A stretch of 64,000 bases of DNA, from the NCBI GenBank assembly GCA_949987705.1, contig OX465281.1, positions 170,266,516 to 170,330,515 on the forward strand, in the 5' to 3' direction. Of this stretch, positions 55,584-64,000 are shown piece by piece (the first letter of the stretch is position 1; each line of letters starts with the position of its first letter). The translations under genes were made by a program, and so were the position numbers. This DNA comes from Thereva unica. Taxonomy: Eukaryota; Arthropoda; Insecta; Diptera; Therevidae. Below the pieces are notes generated by a model. That model searched no databases. It worked only from the letters and a program-made list of their open reading frames with translations, and was not told where the DNA came from.

Positions 55584-56150
55584 AGGAACGCAGCAGGATA
55601 GTGGTGTCAAATTGTAAACGGATTAAACTAAACGTAGCTGGGCTTCCCTTTGAACGGGCTAAAATACCTTTAATAGTTTGGACTAAACCATTAAAACAAT
55701 ATTTTCTTTGCTTCCCTTCTAGTTTTATTGACGTGATATATTCAATCATTTCTTCCAGGAATTGCTTTACAAACCCTTCTCTTCTTAATCTGGCCTTAAA
55801 ACTATTTTTACAAAATGGATTTTTGCTGTTTAAGCGATCTATTAATTTGTTTATTTATGCAATGAATTCAGCTGTGGATTTCGCTTTGTTACTAGCTTCT
55901 TCAGAAAACACTCCAATTTGTTCAGCAGATTTGATTACTGCCGCACAAGTTTAACTAGACGCTTGCACAACTAACGAATCAATCATCTTTTCCCATTTAT
56001 TTAGACTCCAATGTTTTTCCGTAAGCTTATGGCTCATTTTTGTCACATTACTTTTCTCAATAGTAACCAACTCTTCTATGCATTTATATGTAACTGGACC
56101 ATCAATGGTACATAAATCAGCCTTTAACAAAGTATTCCTAATTGAGGTAC
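55584..56150 (-). pseudogene. P-element-like (THAP9-like) transposase fragment
   Basis: One minus-strand frame runs about 185 codons with only two stops (near 55952 and 55858): CTIDGPVTYKCIEELVTIEK, SHKLTEKHWSLNKWEKMIDS, AEQIGVFSEEASNKAKSTAE FIA, then RREGFVKQFLEEMIEYITSI and CFNGLVQTIKGILAR. STAEFIA...INKLIDRLNSKNP followed by a NGLxxTI-type motif recalls the post-catalytic part of P/THAP9 transposases. It is cut by the minisatellite element at 55584, where FLTS-like residues appear. Identification is by eye and moderate. Confidence 0.42.
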
Positions 56151-56881
56151 ATTATACTATAATGCACAATAGAGATTTTCAAAATATGGTTTAAATGTTG
56201 TTACGCCTAATCGGAAGAAACGATTTCTATTATTTGGAACAAAAAACTCCCAAGTTAAATATTTATTCAAAAACACACTTTATAAATTCACTTTTAAAAA
56301 AATTACTTATAAAAACAACTTTTCATCATACGATACTTGTCATTTCTGAACTGTCAACGAATAAAATTTGACAGAACAATTTAACCATAGGAAATTTCGT
56401 GGGTAGAAAGTTCATGAAAATTTCTGCCTGGGGAAGCGAATTTTCCCCTGCACAGAAAGTAAACGAACGGGTTTTCTGATAAAACTTTATAAAGTTTTAT
56501 AAAACTTTATGTAAACGAACAAAGCTTAGAATTTCTTGTCATTTATGTGATAAACTTTCCCCAGTGATACTGGTTTCTGTAACGTAGTATGGAATGATGA
56601 ATTTTCAGTTGGATAATATTCCTCTTGCCACAAAGGCCGCCATACACGGTCAAATTGGATGTACATCCAGAATTTCATCAAACCCATAAGCGCAATGAGT
56701 TTTGATCGGCCGACCGGCCCACAATCGATAGTTTTGGTTGTACATCAGCCCTTCGATGTATAGAATTTTTCAAACTCCGTGACACAAAAAATTTGAGCAG
56801 TTCTGCGCACCTCGTTGCCAAATTTTATAAATAATGTTCTATCATTTCCCCTCTTTTTAGTTAAAACGGCAACAAACACTG
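56151..56881. other. No gene seen
   Basis: AT-rich. An imperfect palindrome, AAAACTTTATAAAGTTTT, is at about 56482-56500, with AAACGAAC on both sides (56462, 56513). No LTR or tail was recognised before the BEL LTR. Confidence 0.4.
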
Positions 56882-57525
56882 TGTTTAAAATCAAACATCG
56901 GCAACACCAGGTAAATGAGGATTCTTTCTTTTGTTGTTATTTAGTGGGACACTTTCAGTGTCACTCTCTTTAGCGGGACACGTTCAGTGTCATTCTCTTT
57001 AGCGGGACACGTTCAGTGTCACTCTCTTTTAGCGGGACACTTTCAGTGTCACTCTCTTTTAGCGGGACACTTTCAGTGTCACTCTCTTTAGCGGGACACT
57101 TTCAGTGTCACTCTCTTTTAGCGGGACACTTTCAGTGTCACTCTCTTTTAGCGGGACACTTTCAGTGTCACTCTCTTTAGCGGGACACTTTCAGTGTCAC
57201 TCTCTTTAAGGGACACTTATAGTGTCATTCTTTTGTTTGGGAACAACCTTGTTGTCGTTCACTACTTTGGGATAGTTTACTATCACTCTACACTTTTTTC
57301 TTTTCAGTGATCAATTTACCCACAAGGTTTTTTGTTCTCAGTCGGAAAATAATTTTATCAAGAATCAAGACGTGTGTTAGAAAACCAGAACTGAAGAATA
57401 TCGAAAATCCAGAGCATAAGTCAACATCAACGATAACTATATACATTATAATTGTTATAAAAAAGATATAAATAAACCGTTATCCTTTTAATCATTTAGG
57501 TTTCCCCGAAATCTGACTCCTAACA
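56882..57525 (+). repeat. BEL/Pao 5' LTR with palindromic repeat array
   Basis: TGTTTAAAATCAAACATCGG to CTGACTCCTAACA, about 644 bp. Between 56944 and 57225 it has ten units of about 29-30 bp, each GGGACACTTTCAGTGTCACT plus CTCTTTTAGC; GACACT...AGTGTC is an inverted pair. TTTTTTGGTCCTTCGAGCCG follows the LTR, the junction usual for insect BEL elements. Confidence 0.82.
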
Positions 57526-57601
57526 TTTTTTGGTCCTTCGAGCCGGATCGGCGATACGTCTTAGAAAAAGGCTTCTGGAAGGTTCTTGCATCAACTTTAC
57601 C

Positions 57602-58513
57602 ATGAGAGTCAGCCACATTTATAACCGAATTGATCGACAAAGCTCGTATCAGGAGTTTATCGACTCGGTAAAAGCTCGGGCTTTAAGTAGTCAACAAAAG
57701 GACCTCTCACAAGAAGGTTTGTCGACTTGGCTACAAGAAGTCCGGGATCAATGGCAGCAATTTCAAACTAATCATACTGCGATAAATCCTGTTCTATCAA
57801 CAATCAGTTCTCGGCTACCTCGACGCAGTTATGGCATTATCTTCTCTATCAGAAAAACTCGGGGAACGAAACACTAGCAGAGCTGCCTCGTCAGTTATGT
57901 CAACCAACTCCATATCTGCTAATTTTAGATGTGCTCGATTACCTCGATTGGAAATTCCCAAGTACGATGGATCGCTGTCCAAGTGGTTATCACTCAAAGG
58001 AATGTTTTCATCGTTCGTAATCAACGAATCCTTCTACCATTGACAATGAAGTTGCAGTATTTAAAAAATAGTTTGATTGGACCTGCCGCTGACATTCTTG
58101 AAAATACCGAAATCGTCGACGATAATTTCCAGCCAGCTTGGGATGCTGTTGTTTCCCGCTATGAAAATCCACGATTATTAATTTATTCATCACTCTCGTC
58201 ACTCTATGCAATTAAAAAGATGACAAGAGAATGCAGTACAGACCTGGAAAACCTCTACAATGCCACGATACAAGAAATTAGAACACTAAAAATGCTTAAA
58301 GAGCTTGTGGAACATTGGTATTCAGTTTTAGTGTCTCTCCCGATTAAAAAACTTGATCCAGAATATGTAAGATCATGGGAACAAGAAATCGGATCATCGA
58401 AAGAACGCCCAACTTGGGCACGGTATCAAGCATTTTTGGAAACGAGATTCCAAACTCTCAATGTGTATGAGCATTCGCAGTCCAGTAAGGCAGCTTATCC
58501 TCCACGTCCATAA
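57602..58513 (+). pseudogene. gag: BEL/Pao gag, frameshifted
   Basis: The ATG at 57602 (MRVSHIYNRIDRQSSYQEF) opens an N-terminal helical region. A shift near 57830-57877 leads to MALSSLSEKLGERN and CARLPRLEIPKYDGSLSKWL, and another near 58030 to LQYLKNSLIGPAADILENTE, FQPAWDAVVSRYENPRLLI and VEHWYSVLVSLPIKKLDPEY. These are the conserved blocks of BEL Gag (DUF1759 type), which form the particle. The end of the last frame is at 58513, before the knuckle region. At least two indels break it. Confidence 0.78.
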
Positions 58514-59353
58514 TCTGTGCGTGTTCATTTCGCTGGACATAGTGATAATACCGCTCGCGAAAAGCCAAAGTGTGTCCTATGAAACCACAATCATTATACA
58601 TCGCAATGCTCAAGATATACTCAAACAACAACAGCTCATCGCCGCGAACTCGTCAACAAATATCGCCATTGCTACAACTGACGATGTCTCAAATGTGCCA
58701 AGGCTCACCACACTTCACTTGATCCATTTGGAGAAAAACCACCCTTGGTTAATTGCAAGCCAACCGATGCAACGACTAACCCAGCAAAACAACTCACCCA
58801 CGTACACTCAGCAGCATCTCGAATTGTTTTTCTACCGACAGCCATTGTGACTGTCATCAACCATCATGGAAATTCTTTAAAGGCGCGAGTTCTGTTGGAT
58901 CAGGGATCGGAAATCTCCCTCGTTTCTGAGAATCTAGTGCAGCAACTTAACATTCCACGACAATCGTGTTCATTATCATTGCATACTATCGACAATAAAA
59001 CCAGTAAAGCTAGGGGCTCAGCGAATCTCCTTCTCAAGCCTCATTTTGACTCGCCGTTTAAGCTAACTGTCAAAGCAATAGTCCTTCCCAAACTCACAAA
59101 CTTAATTCCCCAGACATACATCACCAAAAGTGAGATGCCTCATCTAAAAGACCTGCCACTTGCTGATCCACGGTTTAATCAACCAGGAGCAATTGACATC
59201 ATCTTGGGATCTGATTTGTACGGACAGTTGCTTCAAGGACCCATCATCAAGGGGCATAATCGCATCATCGGGCATAGTCACCAGTCGCTCAGCTCACCTC
59301 CTTTGGCTGGATTATCTCTGGTCCATCTCCACGGGAATACCAATCTCAACTGA
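58514..59353 (+). pseudogene. pol: BEL/Pao zinc-knuckle region and aspartic protease
   Basis: 58514-58745 keeps a knuckle (NHNHYTSQCSRYTQ, RHCYNC, CLKCAKAHHTSLDPFGEKPP) across broken frames. From 58745 one frame is open for about 200 codons: ARVLLDQGSEISLVSENLVQ carries the protease Asp as D-Q-G, the form usual for BEL (DUF1758), then IDIILGSDLYGQLLQGPI. It would process Gag-Pol. Confidence 0.75.
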
Positions 59354-59675
59354 CAAATACCTATCACTACTCCATTGACGATGACCTTCATCAGTCTTTG
59401 GAACGGTTTTGGCATCAAGAAGAAGTTCCACATACGCCAAGTTACTTTCTGCAGACGATCAAGAATGTGAAAATCACTTTAAGGTCACCCATCAGCGAGA
59501 TTCTACCGGAAGATATATCGTTCGACTACCGTTTAAGAGCAATAAAAGTCAACTCGGTGACTCAATGCCATCCGCTGTTCGAATGCTCCACTGCCTACAC
59601 CGCAAGTTTGTAAATCACCCTGAATTTCATCAAGCTTACAAATCCTTCCTACATGAATATGAACTATTGGACTAG
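59354..59675 (+). pseudogene. pol: BEL/Pao reverse transcriptase N-terminal remnant
   Basis: LERFWHQEEVPHT in one frame, then LSADDQECENHFKVTHQRDS, TGRYIVRLPFKSN and LGDSMPSAVRMLHCLHRKFV in the next: the segment before the RT core in BEL Pol. It ends at HEYELLD and a stop. The catalytic core with its YVDD box (about 350 residues in relatives) is absent. Confidence 0.72.
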
Positions 59676-59679
59676 TTAG

Positions 59680-61488
59680 ATGGGACAAATTGAAATTCAT
59701 GGGTTTTGCGATGCTTCACAATCCGCAATGGCTGCAGTATTTTATATTCGTATCCGGTCATCTACGGATCACACAACTGCTTCACTTCTGTGCTCAAAAA
59801 CCAAAGTTGCTCCACTAAAAAGAATGACGATTCCCAGACTTGAACTTGCATCAGCAGTTATGTTGACTAAGCTCGTTGCTTATTGTGCGAAAACGCTAAA
59901 ACTGGAATTCGCACCTTGCTTCTTATAGACAGATTCCTCGATCGTCCACACATGGCTCAATGAACATCCATCGAAATGGAAGGAGTTTGTTCCCAATCGC
60001 GTTTGCGTAATTCAAGATCTGTTACCTAAAGCAACTTGGAAACATGTTCCAGGAAAAATGAATCCCGCCGATTGCGCGACAAGAGGACTTTCGGCTAACG
60101 AGCTCAACGATTATAACGCGTGGTGGACTGGACCATCATGGTTCGTCCAAGAATCATCAACCTGGCCTTCCCAACTGCCATCACGGGTTGACAACCCCAG
60201 CACTTTAGAATGTCGTCCAATTAAAGTTTATACTAATCAAGTCATCTCCAACGACTTCCTAAGCCGCTTCTCTTCCCTTACTACGCTGGTTCGGATCACT
60301 GCAATCTGTAAACGAGTTTTTAAACGCCTTCGTGAGAAACAAAATGTTTCTCTCAACAATCCCATTACTCCCGAAGAATTGGAAAACGCGACCATCGTTT
60401 GGATTAAGTACATTCAATCAATATACTTCAAGGGCGAAATCGATCATCTCCCTTCAAACCAACTGCTCCCAAAATCAACAGCAATTATTAGAATGATTAC
60501 ATTTCTTGATAAGACCGGACTACTTCGAGTCGGTGGTCGTTTGAGAGACTCATCACAGCCATCATCAACGAAACATCCTTACATTATTCCACGATACTCT
60601 GTCTTCACCACTCTGTTAATTCGAGAGGCACACGACAAGACTCTACATGGTGCGACCCAAGAAACACTAACCTATCTTCGTCAAAAGTGTTGGGTTATTG
60701 GTGGGCGAATACCGGTCCGATCCTTCATTCTTAAATGTGTTCGGTGCACCCGATATAGACGTGCTTTCGCTAAGCACCTCATGGGACAACTCCCAGCAAC
60801 TCGAATCACTCCATCTCGAGCTTTTCTCCACACGGGCATCGACTACGCTGGCCCATTTATTATGAAAAGCTGGAAAGGCAGATGCAACAAAACACAGAAA
60901 TCCTGGATTGCTGTATTAGTATGTTATACAACCTCAGCAATTCATCTTGAGATCGTCAGCGATTACTCAACGGATGCCTTCTTCGCCGCTTATCGCCGCT
61001 TCACTGCTCGTCGAGGAATTTACTCCACCGTCAATAGCGATTGCGGTACAAATTTCAAGGGAGCTGATAAGGAACTATCCAAGTTATTCAATGCCGCTTC
61101 AAAGGAACTAGAGCACTTAGCATCAATCATTGCTAACGATGGCACTAAATAGGTGTTCAATCCACCAGCAGCACCTCATTTTGGTGGTAAATGGGAGGCT
61201 GGAGTCAAACCGATGAAATACCATCTACGACGAGTTGTTGGAGAGATATTGTTAACTTTTGAAGATATGTCCACGTTACTAACACAAATAGAAGCTGTCC
61301 TAAATTCTAGACCGTTATGTCCTCTCTCCAATGACGCAGAAGATTTGGATGTTTTGACTCCAGGCCATTTTCTTATCGGTCATCCTCTCAACTTAGTTCC
61401 CGAACCAAACCTGGAACATTTCAAAGTCGGACGGCTTTCACGATGGCAAGCCAAATCTAAGCCAAATGCTGCAAAGCTTTTGGCGTAA
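59680..61488 (+). pseudogene. pol: BEL/Pao RNase H and integrase in one frame with two TAG stops
   Basis: A single frame runs about 600 codons, broken only by TAG at 59926 and TAG at 61150. RNase H: IEIHGFCDASQSAMAAVFYI, TIPRLELASAVMLTKLVAYC, TDSSIVHTWLNEHPSKWKEF and KMNPADCATRGLS. Integrase: HDKTLHGATQETLTYLRQKC and CVRCTRYR (finger), then catalytic HTGIDYAGPFIM, TVNSDCGTNFKG and APHFGGKWEAGVK, with Asp, Asp, Glu present. It ends in HPLNLVPEPNLEHFKVGRLS. The enzyme would insert cDNA; the stops make it inactive as written. Confidence 0.82.
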
Positions 61489-61777
61489 GTGGACCAAAGA
61501 ATATCTACAACGATATCAAGCTGGTGTGGACATCACCATAACCTCAAATTACTACTGGCGCACTTGTTTTCATTAAAGATGAACGATATCCTCCATCGAA
61601 ATGGCCTGTTGGCCGTGTTATCCAGGTTCACCCAGGATAAGACGGTATTGTTCGAGTGGCTACTATTAAAACCAGTACAGGTGTTATTACTCGACCAGCT
61701 ACTAAATTGTGCCCTCTTCCTATTGAGTCAACCGAATCAGCTCATTCGCTGCCTTTGTCAGCGAAGGCGGCCGGGAA
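61489..61777 (+). pseudogene. pol: BEL/Pao integrase C-terminal remnant and polypurine tract
   Basis: Frames after 61488 are shifted; translated pieces still resemble the BEL C-terminus (KWTKEYLQRYQ, then VFIKDERYPPSKWPVGRVIQ). The tract AAGGCGGCCGGGAA at 61764-61777 lies directly before the LTR and is the likely plus-strand primer. Confidence 0.65.
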
Positions 61778-62207
61778 TGTTTAAAATCAAACATCGGCAA
61801 CACCAGGTAAATGAGGATTCTTTCTTTTGTTGTTATTTAGCGGGACACTTTCAGTGTCACTCTCTTTAGCGGGACACGTTCAGTGTCATTCTCTTTAGCG
61901 GGACACGTTCAGTGTCACTCTCTTTTAGCGGGACACTTTCAGTGTCACTCTCTTTTAGCGGGACACTTTCAGTGTCACTCTCTTTAGCGGGACACTTTCA
62001 GTGTCACTCTCTTTTAGCGGGACACTTTCAGTGTCACTCTCTTTTAGCGGGACACTTTCAGTGTCACTCTCTTTAGCGGGACACTTTCAGTGCCACTCTC
62101 TTTAAGAGACACTTTCAGTGTCACTCTCTTTAGCGGGACACTTTCAGTGTCACTCTCTTTAAAGGGACACTTATAGTGTCATTCTTTTGTTTGGGAACAA
62201 CCTTGTT
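61778..62207 (+). repeat. BEL/Pao 3' LTR, truncated, with palindromic repeat array
   Basis: Same start as the 5' LTR. Its array (61839-62180) has about twelve units against ten. Similarity stops at CCTTGTT (62207), where about 310 bp of the LTR are missing. Confidence 0.82.
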
Positions 62208-62832
62208 TAGGCTGACCAGAACTACTCTTTTTAAGAGTATTATACTCTTTTTGGCATCCGATTTATCCATACTCTCTCTTTTTTCAAAAATTGTACAATA
62301 TACTCTTTTTTTTTAATATCATCATTCTTTTTTAATATCGCATCACTTTTCTTAGGGTTGTTAAGCTTTGCTAAATGTGTTAAGTTGCATTGAACTGTGT
62401 CAATCTCCGCGTAAACATGGCCAGTATCGTTTAAGTGTTTTGTTTCGTTTATATGGAACTGTCAAATATTTGTAAAAACGGACGGAGCTCATTGCTACTG
62501 TTTCTCAGTAGGAACAACATTGTTACCGACAACGATAATTTTGATACTTATAATATTATTAATAGGTGCTTGGAAGCCCACTTGAAAGAATGGAATCAAA
62601 AGAATTTGAACATGATGGACCGTTGGCAATCTATATACAAAGATTTAATGAAATTAAATCTTTTTTTAAAGATAGAGGTCCCGCCAAAAGAGTTGATGCC
62701 GAGAAAGTCGCGTTTTCCATGCGCAGTAGAATCACCGCATGCCGTTCCCGTCCCATAGCCTAGTCGCAACAAATTTCGAAGGGGAAATTTGAAAATACAT
62801 AAGCGCATTTCTTATCAATATGTGCGCAATTT
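62208..62832. other. No identified gene; two short plus-strand open frames
   Basis: T-rich sequence to about 62435. Frames at 62435-62758 and 62566-62763 overlap; neither matches a family I recognise. AATCACCGCATGCCGTTCCC is near their ends. Confidence 0.3.
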
Positions 62833-63030
62833 TAGCTTTTTCAAAAAAAAAAAGCTTATACAGAGGCTCTGTCCGTCTGTCCGTCTGAAGCCTACTTTCA
62901 TCTCTGAAAGTACTGCAGATACAGACTTGGGAAATATCTCAAAATGTAGCTCTTGGTCAAAAGACCAAAAACTGAGAAAATAGTCTGGAAATTTCAACCA
63001 GAAGTATATTTAAACAACAAAAAAGAGCCT
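62833..63030. repeat. Inverted copy of the 27660-27868 repeat
   Basis: From TAGCTTTTTC at 62833 through CAGAGGCTCTGTCCGTCTGT to AACCAGAAGTATATTTAAAC it matches 27869 down to about 27640 on the other strand, with about two GACGGACA units instead of eight. Confidence 0.8.
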
Positions 63031-63355
63031 TTAAAGAAAATATTGTGACTAATTTTTGTGTTCTAAGGCTTATAACTTCTTAATTATTCATTTTACCACA
63101 AAATTTCTAAGTAATAGATTGTAGATTATTTAATTCTAAACAAAAAGTGTCCTTGCAAATTTCCGGTAAGATGTGCCGTTTCGGAGATATAGTGGAAAAC
63201 CCATTTGCATACGTTTTCCAAGATGGCGGCCAAATGGGGGGGGGGTTAGAATCCCGAAAACTCAAACTTAAGCTCACCCTGACCCCCTACACATCCCAAA
63301 AATAAAACCTTGTCCTGCATTTTTGCAATGTTAAAGTACCATTTCCATGGACTAT
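63031..63355. repeat. Copy of the interior of the 48351-49672 element
   Basis: From GGCTTATAACTTCTTAATTA to AAGTACCATTTCCATGG it matches about 48828-49122, including CCAAGATGGCGGCCAAAT, at perhaps 85-90% by eye. No terminal inverted repeats of that element are beside it. Confidence 0.7.
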
Positions 63356-63430
63356 AAAGGGCTAGGGAAACTCCCTCGTCCGAGGGGCTGCGAGTTCGAT
63401 CCTTCGGCTCGCGGTGCTTTTTTGTTCGTC
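63356..63430 (+). other. tRNA-like sequence, possible SINE head
   Basis: GGGCTAGGGAAACTCCCTCG followed by GCGAGTTCGATCCTTCGGCT and then a T-run resembles a D-arm/B-box pair with a Pol III stop. No complete cloverleaf is evident. The 500 bases after it show nothing else clear. Confidence 0.35.
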
Positions 63431-63930
63431 ATAATAATTTTTTTTAATTTCCTTCGGGGATTTTGTTTCATATGAAACAAGTTTTTGACATGAATACGTC
63501 TCTAAAGGACCCCGCACAAATTATATGGAAACGTGCTTTCGGTCAAATTGGCTGGAATTTTACTATGTTGTAGCTGACATCGTCCTGATCAAAAGTGTTC
63601 AAGGGCACGAAACCCAAAAATTAGATCTTTTGGGTTTTTCAGGTACTTTTAGGATTTACCTCTCTTTTACCTCCCACGGCCCCAAGACAAGTCGTAGGAG
63701 GCTCCAAGACCCCTCAATATTTTCGCAACGGTACCTACTATTATTAAAAAATACCAGAAAAATCCCCCCTTGCCTCTAAGGGGGCCAGGGGCGGTCCGTA
63801 TGGCTGCAACAGGTAAAATGCACTTATGCACTTTATACTTTTACCTCCCACGACCCCAAAAAATTAGTTGTGCGTTATTTGTAACAGTAGTTTTATTTCA
63901 TTTTTATTAATTGATTAAAATCAATAAACA
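63431..63930. other. No gene seen
   Basis: Mixed sequence with CCTCCCACGGCCCCAAGACA at 63670 and a similar CCTCCCACGACCCCAAAAAA at 63844, a weak direct repeat. It may be the 5' flank of the Tc1-like element; its terminal repeat was not located. Confidence 0.35.
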
Positions 63931-64000
63931 ATGCCACGTGGAAAAGTTTTAAGTGAAGTAAAGAAGCAGATAATTTTAGATTTTCAGAAAGCTGGATTTA
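63931..64000 (+). CDS. Tc1-like transposase, N-terminal start, cut by window end
   Basis: ATG at 63931 gives MPRGKVLSEVKKQIILDFQK and AGF before the window ends. This is the usual first helix-turn-helix segment of insect Tc1-family transposases (MPRGK-x-LS...). In the family it binds the element's terminal repeats before the DDE catalytic domain acts. Only 23 codons are present, so integrity cannot be judged. Confidence 0.65.
   Translation, partial: MPRGKVLSEVKKQIILDFQKAGF

Larger units (their letters stand above)
56882..62207 (+). mobile_element. BEL/Pao LTR retrotransposon, RT-deleted
   Basis: 5' LTR 56882-57525, gag, protease, a short RT remnant, RNase H, integrase, purine-rich tract, and a 3' LTR truncated at about 62207. 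The gene order and motifs are BEL/Pao. Most of RT is missing at 59675-59680. No TSD can be read because the 3' LTR is incomplete. Confidence 0.85.

Noticed and set aside
56944..57225. CRISPR array
   Set aside because: Units of 29-30 bp without unique spacers, inside an LTR of a eukaryotic retrotransposon; a tandem repeat.
57774..58043. Separate gene in the second frame of the BEL gag
   Set aside because: Its motifs (RLPRLEIPKYDG) continue the gag blocks; it is the same gene after a frameshift.

Overview
This window looks like a repeat-rich stretch of an arthropod, probably insect, nuclear genome. I recognise no host gene. Nearly everything that can be named is a transposable element (TE) or a piece of one: an errantivirus-type Ty3/Gypsy element with an env remnant, a mag-like and an Osvaldo/Ulysses-like Gypsy element, a BEL/Pao element, several non-LTR retrotransposons (RTE-like, CR1-like, Jockey/R1-like), terminal-inverted-repeat DNA elements, foldback elements, and fragments of P-like and Tc1-like transposases. 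That combination is typical of insects. The order cannot be fixed from sequence alone.

Layout. 1-2380: 3' part of an RTE-like element sitting inside the env gene of a minus-strand errantivirus. 2381-2765: env remnant. 2766-7930: CR1-like element with both ORFs open, lying between env and integrase of the errantivirus. 7939-11737: rest of that errantivirus (integrase, RNase H, RT, protease, gag), broken by frameshifts and without a visible LTR. 11958-20110: ORF1 (gag-like) gene of a Jockey/R1-like non-LTR element, cut in three by a 5.0-kb hAT-like composite (12146-17128) and a 2.05-kb TTAA-target element (17817-19865). 14942-30390: a 6,048-bp tandem duplication of most of this, whose second copy has a further 3.4-kb insertion (24487-27868).

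31363-41540: a second tandem duplication (units of 5,076 and 5,102 bp) carrying a minus-strand RT pseudogene and the 3' end of a mag-like LTR element. 40461-53374: that mag-like element (TSD ATCGG, 125-bp LTRs), split in its integrase by an Osvaldo/Ulysses-like element (41248-51926, LTRs of about 1.8 kb, TSD GTTT), which in turn holds a 1.9-kb foldback in one LTR and a 1.3-kb inverted-repeat element in its leader. 53427-55117: Jockey-like RT inserted in minisatellite DNA. 55584-56150: P-element-like transposase fragment. 56882-62207: BEL/Pao element lacking most of its RT and carrying arrays of palindromic repeats in its LTRs. 62208-64000: more repeats, ending in the first codons of a Tc1-like transposase.

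The genes do not form one pathway. They are layers of independent insertions whose order can be read from target-site duplications (TSDs) and interrupted reading frames. The two near-identical tandem duplications are either recent or an assembly effect. All family assignments rest on motifs read by eye; no database search was possible.
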